The position numbers were made by a program, and so were the translations under genes. DNA of 64,000 bases, from the NCBI GenBank assembly GCA_009192285.1, contig WBVU01000003.1:3317973-3381972 (forward strand), read 5' to 3'. The DNA comes from Morchella semilibera (taxonomy: Eukaryota > Ascomycota > Pezizomycetes > Pezizales > Morchellaceae). The notes under the pieces are model-generated. The model was not told the origin of the DNA. It ran no database searches and was given only the letters and a program-made list of their open reading frames with translations. Every line of letters starts with the position of its first letter. The first letter of the stretch is position 1. Shown piece after piece: positions 11,730 through 25,201 of the stretch.

Positions 11730-13228
11730 CTTCGTTTAGGTTCTAGGAGCAGGAAGCCTAGATGCTCCGTGAAACGTCAAGGGTAGATGTCTGTCGTATT
11801 TTGTGTCCAGCGTGTATCTTTGGAAGGTTTTGGATATCAGAACTGCGGTAACTGGATGTTAGTAAAATTCACCTAAGGGGAGCTTGAGGCACATACTCAA
11901 AAGGAGGTAGGGGACCCATACGAAGAATTCAATCCGAGGCTGACTTCTCTGTTGTAACGAGGGAGTGAGAGCAAATATATGTGAAGAGGTCTAAGGAACC
12001 AAGACCCTAGCTACCTATTGCACTATGCATCATAAGGCTTCGCTGTAGTCACACAGATCGGTGCTACCATATTGGACGGATGATGCTAGATTTGAGAAAA
12101 AGAAATCATCATGCATTTTGCCATCTCCACAATAGTTGTGCATGTCCTTTCTGTGATTTTTTTTTTAAAAAAAAGATCAAGATGCAGACTAAAGTTTATA
12201 GTACACATCAAACTCATAGGTATGTAAAGAAATAACATTTTTGTAGAATCCTGGGACGGATGAGCTGTGATTTAGGGATTTAGGTGGCTGAGCGTAGCCG
12301 AACCTCACTAACCAGAGAACAGCCCATACCTAGGACCCTCCTCGGAGACCCACCCCCAAAGCGACGAGGAAGAATGCAGTCCATACTTTAATGCAGACAA
12401 AGGTGCACGTGTGGGCGCCTCAGTGTGGAACATCATATGTAAGTATTCTTGGCTGAAATCAACGAAGTCAGGACCAACTACATGTAGTACTGCCTAATTG
12501 TAGTGGATGAGAAAACTTTTGTACACTATATAAATAAGATAAGGTACTTGAATTATGGTTTAGAGTATGATGTAAACAAAAAAAAAATCATGCATGGTTT
12601 GGTCTTAGTGACTGAGATATCCGAGTGATATTCGATGAACATCGGCCCCCTAGATTCGCAAAATTGCCTTGAAAGGCCATACGTAGGAGTTGTGTCTCTA
12701 CCTCTAAGCATGTGATATCCTTCGATGTTCTATAACTCTAGTAAGATGGTCTATCATGATAATTGAGGGCCTAAGTTATAAACTTATGTAGTACAAGTAC
12801 TACTATCTCAATTGCAGTTATAACCCCTAGACTCAGTTGTATACTCTATACATTAGCACCACTGCAGAACGAACATTTATATTTCTATAAGTCCCATTTT
12901 AAATGTGCAAAACCCTGAGCTGTTACTGTTGTTGTTGTTGTTAATTCATTAATAAAAGCCTTAGTCAAAGCTTACCCTAATAATTAAAATCTTATGGAAA
13001 TAAAATCTTCCCTTTAAGTTTTATACTCGTAGAATATTGACACAAGCCTTGAAAGAGGACCTTCACTCAATTTCCATAGGTACTTGATTAGACTAACGTT
13101 TGGCTACGGTCAAAGTTGGGCTTAATGAAATACCCGTTCCGGCGCTAATGTAATTAATTTCTAAGGCATAAACAATTAAGTACGTACGTGTGACATAACA
13201 TCTCATAACATCAACATCCTCTAGACAC
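11730..13228. other. intergenic, no gene seen
   Basis: AT-rich spacer between two minus-strand genes. It contains a run of A/T around 12160-12175, a GTT repeat at about 12929-12943 and the first TACATGTA palindrome of the window (12478-12485). It probably includes the upstream region of the 945-residue gene. No further coding or RNA gene was found. Confidence 0.5.
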
Positions 13229-15167
13229 TTAAACAACCTCCATTGTCTTCATCTCCCCAACCTCTGCCTCTTTCTTCTTGTTCATCGCGTCCACCCTTGC
13301 CTGTGCCTCTGCAGCAGCGGCTGTTCTATCAACCCCAAACAACTCATCCATACTCTCCAGCGTTCTTCCTTTTGTTTCTGGAACAAAGAAATACACCCAA
13401 ATAATAGTGACCACCATGCATGCAGCAAAGAAAAAATATGTTCCACCACCTATGTTTGATATCATATAGGGAGTTGCACGAGCTATGACGAATTGTCTAC
13501 GAAGAAAATTGTTAGTAGAGTTCCGCCAAAAGGTTCTAGGGTTCGTAAGTACCCTAGCCATTGGGTTGCAGTAGTAATCGAAACACAAAGAGCGCGGATA
13601 CGGCCTGGGAAAATTTCGGAACAATCTGCAACTGTATTAGTACTAAACTACCAACCCCAGAGTTTGGCCAGATAACCTACAAATCCAAGGGATAGCGTTC
13701 CACGCAATTGAAAAAAACATCTATGATCTCTCTATTAGTATGACGAAGCTTCCGACCACGACTCCTAGATACTTACAGCGTAAATATAGACCATTACAAT
13801 ACCGACCCACGCCGCCGCATTTCTGCTTTGTGGATGGTCTGGGTCTACTTTGGCTGCTATGATGTAGGCACCAATGTACCACATAGCTAGTGAGGCACCA
13901 GTGGCACCTATAAATAAAAGCTTGCGACGACCGGAACGGTCAATAAAGAACATTAGTGATAAAAGTGTCGCGATCGACTTGACAACTGCGTATATGCCCG
14001 TTGCAAATAATGTGACGTTTGTACCACCGAACCCGATACTTTTAAAGATAGATGGCTACATGTAATCGTTAGTTAGCTAGGCAACGAATCAGCAATCCTA
14101 GAATGAGTGGTACATACAGAATAGTAGTTCATTGCGTTAACACCAGTGCACTGCTGTGCAACCATCATCAAAATTCCGATTCCCAGCCTTTTCAAGTCGC
14201 CTGGCCCAAATATTCTCGAAAGCCCCTTCCCGTTTGCACTGGCTTCTGCACCTTCGATCTTCTCCAACGCGGCTTGGTTCTTAATCGTTAAAAATTCTCT
14301 CCTCAAATACTCATGTTCCAATGGTAAATTTCTAATTATACACAATACTTTTCCTGCCTCTTCGAAACGTTCCTTTCGGATGAGAAACCTTGGTGATTCA
14401 GGAATGATAAAGCATGCTAAAAACAGTAGACCTCCCGGTACGATTTGAATAGCAAGTGGTATTCTCCACTGATTAGCCCCAGATAATGGGAGAGTTCCAT
14501 AATTAACCCAAAAGCCGCCGCAAGACGATATCTGATTAATAATCTCGTGCATCCCGACCACGAATCCACGAATTGACGGTGGTGATATCTCAGAAAGATA
14601 TAGTGGGATGAGTAAGGAGGTTCCACCAATTCCAAGGCCGGCGATGAATCGACCACTATACATCAATTGCAATGACCCATTCGCCCAAGCCTTTTCTAGA
14701 GTTAGCATATTGATATAGGGTATGAAATATATTCGTAGGTGTAGCCTGATAACTTACTTGCATGGCGGAACCAACAATGAATATTAATGAAGCAACCCGT
14801 AAGGTAGGTATGCGGCCAAATCTCTCAGTTAATGGATAGGCCATAAGAGCACCAAAGAATGTTCCTCCCTGAAAGCAGGAAACAATGTTTGCAACAATGA
14901 AGTTATATTCCTCTGTTCCTGTAGGGGGAAGACGGAATTCTTCACGGAAATTCGGAAGTGTAATACATCCTAGGAAGACATCTCTGTGAGTCATGTGAAT
15001 TAGATCAATGGGTACGTGGATATTGATAACCTACCTCCAATGACACCCAGATTATACCCAAACATACAAGCTCCCATACAAGCTAGGAACGCAATTGTGA
15101 AGATTCTCCATCCCTTCACCTGAGGAGGTGTGGGTATATCTTCTTCCGGCGCCTGCCTCGGCCCCAT
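13229..15167 (-). CDS. MFS sugar/quinate-type transporter (sugar porter family)
   Basis: Seven exons on the minus strand: 15167-15035, 14981-14758, 14690-14118, 14055-13777, 13720-13681, 13625-13553 and 13496-13229, joining in frame to 529 residues. Introns are 50-67 bases with GT..AG ends. Family landmarks appear in order: FGYNLGVIGG in the first helix, ERFGRIPTLR between helices 2 and 3, SGRFIAGLGIGG, PESPRFLIRKER before the central loop, QQCTGVNAMNYYS in helix 7, DRSGRRKLL, WIYCSEIFPGRIRAL and the terminal PETKGRTLESMDELFG. Twelve spans and usual length; it looks intact. It is a proton-coupled importer at the plasma membrane by family knowledge. It resembles quinate permeases (QutD-like) as much as hexose carriers, so the substrate is open. 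The tail is Lys/Glu-rich. A start slightly upstream of MGPRQAPEED cannot be excluded. Confidence 0.93.
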
Positions 15168-18100
15168 ATTGTCGTAGAGCTGCGCTTTGTAGAGCTGTTA
15201 CTGTTGCTGTTGCTGCTACTGTTGCTGTTGCTGCTACTGTTATTGTGGAGGTTGGCTTTCTGTAAGACATTCGAGGCAACTAAATTCTTCCAGCTTTTTT
15301 ATAGTAATTAGAAGAGAAGGAGTCACCTTTTCAATCCCCAAAGAAAGCTTTTCGGATCGCGTGCCGAACATTAGCCGCCCCAGTTTTATATACAAGCGAA
15401 AATCTGGGGAACTCGAATCGGAATATCCCTGTTAATGTAAATTTCCTCCCCCCAATACATATTGAGAAATATTTGAGGATGGCGTATTTGGCCATGGCAA
15501 TTTGGCCATGGCACTAGTTAAGTATTTGTTAGAGGTGACAGGTCAACTGCAGAGGCGGACCCAACTTGAATAGTCGAATAGGAAATTTGAACCGGGGAAC
15601 CTCGAGAATGTAGGTACTTGGATAATAGATAGATCCTAAGCTGCGAGGAGTCGAGGAATCAGTACTCTGTAACCTTGTGGCCATCGCCAAGAACCACTTT
15701 AAGCCTACCTTGGAAATGGACATCTCCGATACTGAAATGCGCTCGGCAGTTATTGAAGCGAGCCGAGATAATATTTTCTATACCAAGAGTGCAGCTTAAT
15801 CCTAATATACACGTACCGCCCGTATATGTAACTTTCAATGGTGATCATCTTAGAAACAAAATTAAATAATTACATAACATTGAAGCTTTGCCCAAGCTAC
15901 AATACATGTACAGATGTATGTAGAGGTATACTTGTACCCTGTATGTACCTGCAACCACGACCACTGCCTAGATAAGCTGCACACAATTAGGAGGGACAAA
16001 GTGAAGAGGAGTAGGTACAGCCTATCCAGCTGCATTTCCAGATAGCCGATCATTCAAAAAGATGGTAGGGAAGCCAGCAATCACTTATGTATTCCGGTCC
16101 ACCAATTCTCAATTAACATATGTAAGGTATGTAGGTACTCTCAGCGAGCGAGACCACATAAAAATATACCTTGGCTGCAGGCTTGGTGGCTAGTTTTTAC
16201 GTATTGTAGTAAGGATCCCGAGTCTTGGTTGACAGTGCCAGGGAACTCCAGACTACAACTAATCAATTTTGATGATCAAACACAACACCGGGGATGCATC
16301 GATGCCTTAGGGAGGAAAAGAAAAATGATCCTATAGATAATATGTGATATCTAAAGAGTCGAATAGCACCGGCATCCAGTAAACAGGGTGAGAGACTCTC
16401 GTCCGCGCATACTGCCGTGCGGTTCGTTAGCTTCTGCTTTCCTACTCGCCAAAAATAAAGTATCAACGGAAACCCTTTTCGGGCGAGTATCATGTAAACC
16501 TATCAAGCTTTTAGGTAGCCAAAGAATAATTTCACGCTGATGAAACTGCATATATACAGTGCTGGGAGTATTACATGCGGGGAACCGGGTGTTCTCCACT
16601 AAATAGCTATCTCAGGAAATCCATCGGCCACTTGATGCACTGCCCAGAAAATGACGCATTTTCAACCTATGCTTTGTAATTGTGTAAATGCGCCATTGGA
16701 TACTATATTCCTTATATCTCCTAGCGAAAAGATGTCTCTTCAAGGCCCAAGGTCCCGACGAGATATTTCTTACATAAAGGGGGGCTCGGGGCTTTCGAGT
16801 TATGCACCAATGACGCCCTAGGGACCAGTATGTACCACATGGATTTACCTAGATCGTGCGCGATGCTACTACCCGTTGGGCGTGCATCACTGCTAAGACG
16901 TCGACCGGCTTTGTTGAGCCAGTACTGCAGTGCAATCACCACGAATAAGGTATATTCCACCTCACAGAATACTAAATTAAACAAGATTTCAAAAGTAAGA
17001 TCTTGTAGATTTAGTAATGAACTTTTGCTAAACTATGTACATACCTCAATGATAATAATAAAAAAGAAGAAAAGAAAAGCCAATTGCGTATTAGTACAAG
17101 CAAACCCCAAAATGGTTGAAATATGAAGTGCAGCAATCAATTAGCTCCTCGATAGTATCCTCGATCCATGTTCAAATTGCGTTCCATACATCACAAATAT
17201 CAAGGTAGGCACATAATAACCTTCCAGGGCCGGCCCTAGGCCCCGACAATATGCCGCCAAGAGGCCCAAAGAATAATTTTAATCTAAAGAGTGCTAGGAA
17301 CTATAAAATTGGGGGGGGGGGGGGGACAGAGAGAGAGAGATCTAGAGAGAGAGAGACTACGACTTTGTCAGAGGGGATCGAGTTATCAGCACTGCTCGAT
17401 CTCTATATGGCTATAAGTACATTGATAAGCTCAGAATTTCCACTGTGATGTATGCAGTATAAAACGTACTGAAGTCTGAAATGGTGCTGTTTGGGCCTTC
17501 AATTAAGTGATATTGGTGAAATCAACACAGTTCTTCGTCATTATGAATCGAACCGGTTTAAACCATATTTAGGTTCATTGGAACCGCCCCAACTATTTTC
17601 GGTCTGGAGGCCATGAGGATATTCAATCACTAGTAGCGGAGAAAGCAAAGTAAAAATACCAAAGTAATACGATAAGGATAGAACCTCCGCCGAGGCGCGA
17701 AAAGGAAGGAAAGGACGATGAGGATGAGGACAGAAAACAGTGAGTTGAATTGGAGATGGGGAGGATTGAGGGAGAGCGTCTAAACTGCTAATAGCTAATT
17801 TACATGTGCATTCAATTTCTCCTTTTCTTTTTATTTCCTTCACCTGTAAGTGAGTGGTGGCGAAGGTTGACAGGCAGTTCCGGGGCTTGTTGTGCGATAT
17901 TGCCATATCAACTGTATTAAGCAGTTGATAAGTTCAACAAAAACTAACAAACAGATCTTCCGCTAGGCAAGGCCGAATGGAATTGCCAAATCTATTGATC
18001 ATATCTTATGGTAAGCGAGTATCCATCAAGAGAGGTAGTAATATGAACTAACCCCGATTCCCACCATAGTAAAATTATTAACCATTTCACCCCCCCCCTC

Positions 18101-18427
18101 TCTTTCTACCCCTTTGGATGATTTCTTATTCCACTCCATTTGTACTCGCGCATCCTAGCCTTGTAACCAGCTTCAACACGCGATTTCTCCCCGCCAGATT
18201 AATGAGGTGACCAAATGCCCCCCCCACTGTATCTGCAGAATATCTCGTCCTCGTCCCCCTCGAAAACAAACTCGGCGGAATTTAAATATAGGACGAGCAG
18301 CAACGATTTCATTAATGTTCTGAATAATGTTGGCTCGATTGTGTTCCAACGATCGAGAGCAGTATTGATTTCGGAGTTTGGAACGAGTTTGGAAATACTG
18401 GAGGACTTCCCGTAGGCTAATCCCATA

Positions 18428-18569
18428 GTCCGCCAATGCTGACCCCCCTATAATAGAGGAACGAAATTTGTATGGGAGATCTATTATTTGATAAGGGAGA
18501 TAATAGGATCTGTTAGTAAAGCTACACAAAAATTTCTTCTTCTAGGGGGTCAGCATTTTACTGACAGAC
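18428..18569 (+). mobile_element. MITE, mariner-like family A, copy with TA duplication
   Basis: A 142-bp element runs from GTCCGCCAATGCTGACCCCC to GGGTCAGCATTTTACTGACAGAC and is flanked by TA on both sides. The ends are inverted copies of each other except that one carries a short extra block (GTAAA) between GTCA and TGCTGAC. It shares most of its interior with 40818-40969 (GAGGAACGAAA, GATCTATTATTT, GGATCTGT). It has no coding capacity and must have been mobilised by a transposase encoded elsewhere. Confidence 0.7.
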
Positions 18570-21500
18570 TAAGGGATAGAGACTGCTCTATTCCTATCCA
18601 ATAGGATAGAAGCAATCAAAGACAAAAGTGGTTTCCCATAGGTAAAGAAAGGTCACAAAGGTTTTATGTTCGATTGAGGTATATAGCACTGTCTTAATAT
18701 GTGTAGAAGAAAGTGAGTGTAAACGCCTTGCCTTCTCGCCTCTTTTATCTAGCTAAAGCTCAAGTGTTACGTTGCCTCTTGGCAGAACTCCACCTAACGT
18801 TCCATCAATTCGGACATTTCTCCTAGGCCTCTCTATATACATACATGTACATTTACTTCATAGGGACAAAAATACCACAAGATCTCTCTATTCTATTTAA
18901 TCACTATCTAGTCTAGTAGTGGAACCCCATGCTCTATCCGTTGCAACCTCGAATAGAAACTAGATAGCGATAAAACAGCCTCTATCACCTAAGTACGGGA
19001 AGTCCCCCACTATAGAGTTCTGGAGACATGTAGTTACAATGGGTCAACCCAGCAGGCAGAAGCTCAGTGTGATATTGTCAGTGAGCTAAGCTAGCAGGGC
19101 GGGGCGAAAGTCATGATATTGTGATAAACCTATAAATGGATGAGAGTAATTTAGCACCTTAAACTTTTGGGAGACGAGTATATACTTGACTTCATAGGAA
19201 ATTATAGCCCACGCTGCATGTGTACCCTTTTATTAAGTTTCTCTAGCTAGTGGACCGCGGCCGGGGAACTACGTACAAGTACGTATCAACCCCGCGGTCG
19301 CCCAAGAATATGAAAATACATGTAGTTAGAATATAAGTAGCATGGCATGGAGGATCCTACAGGCCCGAGTCGGGTCACGTTGAATGCTCTAGTTAGAGTA
19401 ATATATTTTCAGTATTAAAATACCCAGTATAGTATGTGCAAATGACTATATATGCATACTACATCAATGCCAAACTAGGGCTAAGATCTTCGATTCATTG
19501 CCAATGGGTTTTTTGATCTATTGCCGGTTCATTACCGATCCAATTACATACACATATACCTACATGTACATAGTGATGCATTCACTAAGGTACGTTCCCG
19601 CTACATTTATTTCATAAATCCACTTATAAACAGCAACAAATTTAAGGATTCATTTCTCTGCGGCCGGTGCATGGTAGAGCATCCAGTATCAAGTAGGCTC
19701 TAGGATTATACCTCATCACCAAAAAACACAAAGCCTACATGTAATTAAAGCTTACTGAAGTCCGCCTAGAATTAGGGTGGAGGATAACGTTGCACCAATA
19801 CATGTATCTTAAGCCGGTAACAGAAAACAGTGTGTTTTTGAGAAAATGAGACTTTCAACGACCAACAGCCGCGTGGACAAGTCTGCCAAACCATACTAAA
19901 GTACATGTGGGTATAGATGTAGTTAAGGTATATCAAGAATAATTTAAAACTATTTTAGGAGTTCCTGCCCTCTCCAGGGTTCCGGAAGTCAGGAAAGAAG
20001 AGTTTTTTTTATGATGGAGTTTCTCAACAAGGGTTGTAGTTGAGAAAACACTCAAAGTACACCCCGAGCCAATTTTAACTCGCGGGCCACCAATATTAGC
20101 TATAATTTTGGACAGAAACCCTATTTAAGATTGCATCACAACCTCTCACTCGGTACACTATGATCATGGTTTTTGTTTTTGTTTACTTCGTTAATTAATA
20201 TGCTTCGTTGTTAAACAAGCTATAGTTCAGCTTATTATACTATTATACACGAGCTTTTTGACTAGAATAAGCAGATAGCTGGTTTTTACTGCGGATTCAA
20301 GAGCATGAGGGCCTTGTAGCTAGTACTACGTCTAGGTTTTCTGAGAAGTGTTTGAATCAGCTTTCTTTATTTCTCTTCTCTCTCTCCCCCCCCCCCCCCC
20401 CTTCCCCTCATTTCTTTTGGAGGGGTTTGGAAACATGCAGCTGTTGGCATCTCCACAGAATTTAAAACTGCACCGAAAAATCCCCCTACTATAGGCCTTA
20501 GATATTTGGAGCTATGTCATAGGGGCCCATATACGTATAACTATGGTGCGTTGGTCGCGGCCGTGGAGTAACAGCTACCACCCCACCGTTTTTTGCGGCC
20601 TGAGGCTTGTGCGTTTTGTTGCCTTACTATATGCTAGGCTTACTGTTTCCTTTTACTCCCTGATAGAAGGAAAGGGGGGGGGGGGAGGAAGAGTTGATAA
20701 GGAAAGGTGGTGAATGATCGATTCTACAAATAATTTTCTATTTCCGTGTAAGGCTTGGGAAAAGTGGCGTTTATAAAGATGACATAAGATCGAATCATTT
20801 TGTGGGATTTACTTAGGGGGCAACTTCTTATTTCCTTGCTGACACCAAACCCTACTCTCCTGAAAAGGTGTCTGCTGATATTGTACGTGGCCACTGGTCG
20901 CGCCTAGATCGACTATGAACAGACTTTGTTTTTGGCGAGTGGTGGCAGTGGCAGTGGCAGTAAGCACACAGGATTAACCGCTATTTGGGGTAGGGGCCAC
21001 AATGTACTTTATTGTCGCTCACCAGGAGAACTACATGTACTAATTTAGCACGCGGCTGAAAGTACATGTGCGTACAGCCCCGTCTGAAAAGTCCTGGCAC
21101 CTACGGGCTAAAAGTACGAGGGTGTTTCTTCTATTTTCTAATTCTCCCATAACTGTGACTATAATAACAGAGAGCTACAATATCTTCATTACGGCCATAC
21201 CTATCAATTTTTGAGTATGCGCAGGAGAAATGGTTGTTGGTGGGTTAGAATTCATAAACAGACACTCGAACAGGGCTGTACATGTATCTAGCTGATTGTT
21301 GCCAAGACTCGTATATGTTCATGTGTTCTCACTCGTTATATCACCCATGAATGAATGCGCGGGGATAGGGTCTCGGCCCCAGCCCACCCCCAGCGCATAT
21401 GGCCGTATATAATGTTTCAATTTGGTTTCGCGGCACAAAGCTGTAGTTGATCGATTGTTGACTTAGTCCAAGTGTAATGTTCTTCGATAGCTCCTAATTT

Positions 21501-24500
21501 AAACCCAGTTATCTGACTTAGTATCTGTCGTCCCGGAGGCTTAAGTTACCAGCACGTTTGTCGCTTTGATTACCTCTTAATTAATCCAGTCTAAATAACT
21601 TAGCAAAAGAATAAGAAGTATCTGATAGGGCAACGATTATGGCATTTGTTAGACCCATGGCTAGCAGGATTAATTCTGATAGTTGCAGCCATTAGGTGTG
21701 TTCCTTTCACAGCTAAACCCTAATACCCAGCCCGGTATTCCCCTTGGACTAAAATCTAGCGTCAAAGGGGGTAGCCTCTAGTATGATTTCTCCGATATGT
21801 CTTACATGCGTGCTGCAAACCAAAATTTCCCACGGCACTTGGAGCTGGCGCTGCCAAAACTGCAAGGTTCCAAGCGGCTAGTGATCCATGTTACAGAAAC
21901 TCTCCTCTGCTCCTGAGGCTTCATCCTCAATCTCACTACCCGATATTAAATATGGCGGCCAAGTGAGCCTCTGACGATCGAAAAGGTTTCGTGTGTTAAT
22001 TGCGGTTTCGGCCCTTTTAGACTTGCCTTGATATAATCAGCTAGAAACTCTCTCCTACATCTTAAATCAAACGGGTCCAATGGTATACATACAACATTTA
22101 ATGTAAGCATCAAGGCATTTAACCATTTTGTGACTGGACCACGTTATTTGCTATGAATCCTTCGCCTAATTCGTTAGGTACAATAAGGCCCCCGCGCTGA
22201 TGCATACGAAAGGGTTTGAGGGGGTGTCTATAGATCTCGATCACAGGGCAATGAAAGATGGGGGTAAATAAGGTAGTGTAACAGTTGACTCATCCTAAAA
22301 ATGGAAATGATGGGTCTGATATCTAAGGAGATAGATGGAGACTTAGGGATGAAGTGTTGAGAGAAGAAAGCAGATATTTCGGCGTATATATTCATCTTGG
22401 TCATGTGTTCAAATGGTTGACAGTAGTTAGAGCCTGACCCTATAGGACGAGCCTTTAGATTAAAATCAGCAGTTGCTGGGTTCTCGATCGTGGTGCATAT
22501 TCCAACTTACGCCTCAACAACATTCCGGTGAGTAAACAATAAAATAAAGCCGCACCACTAAACTAACGATCATATGTTCATATCGTGTAAAGGGAGCTCT
22601 TGGTATATTATTATCGACCCGCAAGGCTGACGTGTTCATGAAAATCAACCACCTATATGGGACTCCTCGTATTTTTCTTTTCTTTTCTGGCCGATATCCT
22701 GGTATACGCCTGTAGAGACGTTTAAGGGGTCATTTCGTAATGTCTTAGATTTGTTAGAGTTGGAATTCCTTGGCCCTAATTATGTCCCACTAGATAGCCA
22801 TGTAAAATGATTAGACATTTCCCAATAGCCATGCCCGTCTACGTGCCTTTTAGAACGAGCACTTTTAGTAAAATTGAGACTTGAGTTTTAAGAGCTCAAC
22901 AAAATCCTTAAGATGTGTTCGGGGTGATGCATAGTCAACCAGGTCTTATCAGAAGTAGTTTTAGCCGGTGCCAGTCCTGAACAGACGAGAGAGACTGAAC
23001 GGTAGGATCTCAAACTCGAGTATTCATTTGGAGGGCATTACATCATAAACTTGGTTACCGCAACCAAGATATGTAAGTCGAGGCTGTAAGAGGATAATAG
23101 CTACATGTAGCTGGGTAACTCGTGGCGCAGTAAATGGTCTACACCCAGTCAGCGGAACCATCAATGGCTGTGTGATTAAGATTTGGATTTGGATTGAGAT
23201 GATGTTATGGATCATCCCAGGAAGCACTGCTTGCAACCAATAGCATTGATCAATGGGGAGAGCTCCGACAACCCTGATGGCACACGCAAGTGGATATGAA
23301 TAACCCTAACTCTTGTGAATTCATCAGATATTCAGATATTGCTGTAGGGAGGGGTAAAAAGAAAATAACTTCATCTTATCATCCTGCCCCTCAGTACGCC
23401 TTACTCACAGAGGTGACTTGCCTAGGTTTGGGGTGGGAACTAACCTAACTACCCCTCCGCTTATCGAAGCTTGTTTCCACTGCACTACCCCATCATATTC
23501 AGATTAGATGGTGAGGTTTTAAAATAAACCAAGGCAGACAAGCTAGGTACCTACATGTATTTTGTTGGCCCCGATGATTAATCAATCTAGAGTGTGCACA
23601 CCTTCGAGAATCTTGTAGTCTGATGATGTTCAAGCCAAAAGCTGTTGACTCACAAATGTTCAGATTTACTAGGATGCAATTGATTAATACTCCTACATAT
23701 GATAGCTTTTGTCACGTCATTGTTAGAAACGAACGCAATAACGTACGTTCTTCTTATAACAACATATATCCTCTATATCGCTTTCTTAAGATCATCGAGA
23801 CTAGATGCTGAAAATAGCAGTACACTTAGTGACTTTGCCAAAGACTCTCGAATGTGCAGCAGGTAGGTACATGTACTTACATACTCTAGCAAGCACTACT
23901 CAACTCTTCTCCCTTAGCTTGGGGCCGGATTGGTGGTGGTTGGCGATAGGTTCGTGCACTGTATGCCTCTAAGTCTCCATCATCTTTCATGATCAAGTAA
24001 ATAGAAAACCTTAGCGAGTACGAACAACGCCAAGGTGGCCATTCGGAGACTCCGATCGATGAGCCTCACCATGTTAGTTGTAGCGCGTTAATATAATTGG
24101 AACCCGGGAGAATTTACCTCTGATATTAACCTTAATTCCCCTGCAACGCCAAGATACAAAGGAATTTTACTTTGCTTCTCGAAACTCCCTTTTCCTGGCA
24201 AGTTGCTTTTAGGTGTCCCTCCCCTTCTGCCTTTTACATAAGAATGAACAATGGTCTGGCGGGGCCCGAGTCTCCGCTATCTAATAAATGAACGCGTCAT
24301 CCTTGTCAGAAGGTACGATACGCACTTTTTAAAAGAATGTGTTGCGCTGTGCAACCTGTCACGATTGAACACAGCCCTGTACGACGGAGTAGCAAACCTC
24401 TCGGTTAAACGGTATTTGTACTGGTGAGCGAGGTTAAAGAGACGGGGGTATGTCTGAGTTTCCTGATAGGGAGATGTACTGGGATTCAAGCGGGCAAACC

Positions 24501-25038
24501 CTGAGCCGCGATCCTGCTCGTAGTTTATTGTTAAGGAGCATCGTCGAGAGAGAGAGAGAGGAAGAGAAAGATCCCTTCCTTCATCTTTACTCCACTTTGG
24601 CAAAAAGAATGATTTACAAGCTACACTACACTGAGTTACCATTATTCTGTAGGTTTACCGATTATAACCAACCAGATCATATTAAGGTTAATATTCAAGG
24701 ATTATCATAGGGAGATCAACCACGAGTTAAACCTAGCATCAGATTCCTAGTCACGCATATTTTCAACATCTAAGCCTAGCCAGGCTTGTTACATAGGGCT
24801 TTGTAACATCGCCTAGTTTTACGGGACCACTTCCGTTGGATGCCAATGCTGTGATTGATTGACCCCAAAGCCTCCTTCATTTCATACGCTTGTTGTTTCT
24901 TATCCTTTTGCCTCGGCCTCACTTCTTCCTTATTCTTGGCCCCTCGCCAGTGGTGGAGTTTCCTATTGCCCAATCATTTACCGCAAAAAAGCTACGTCAG
25001 CAGTAGTAGGTTGGTGCCTGCTCCAATCTTAGGACAGC

Positions 25039-25044
25039 TATAAG
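25039..25044 (+). promoter_or_regulatory. possible TATA box of the ABC transporter gene
   Basis: TATAAG lies 158 bases before the start codon, downstream of a long pyrimidine-rich stretch typical of fungal promoters. Position and sequence only; no transcript evidence. Confidence 0.3.
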
Positions 25045-25201
25045 TAGGCTTCTATCCCTACTACCTAGCATATATATCAATCGATCCTCACCTTCGTTCG
25101 TTTGTGGTTTTGAAACCTAGTAACTAGAGTTCGATATCACAAGTTTTAACTAACAGCTAAATTGTCGAAGGTAGCTTCTTGGTCACTACCGACCAGTCAC
25201 C

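Larger units (their letters stand above)
15168..25201. other. gene desert of 10 kb
   Basis: No frame exceeds about 120 codons and none shows domains or splice structure. Notable contents are a CTGTTG/CTGCTA microsatellite just inside the upstream gene edge (about 15195-15243), G tracts at 17310-17323 and 20672-20685, a C tract at about 20386-20402, an AGTGGC repeat near 20940-20960, one family A MITE (18428-18569) and about 13 TACATGTA palindromes. It also includes the upstream region of the ABC transporter gene, with a pyrimidine-rich stretch at about 24880-24960. Confidence 0.5.

Noticed and set aside
17225-17245. CAGGGCCGGCCCTAGG, resembling a hAT element end
   Set aside because: It is a self-palindrome and no matching second end or target duplication was found.
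24277-24710. frames of 86-121 codons around 24.3-24.7 kb on both strands
   Set aside because: Overlapping opposite frames with random composition; I also looked for an rRNA or tRNA resemblance and found none.
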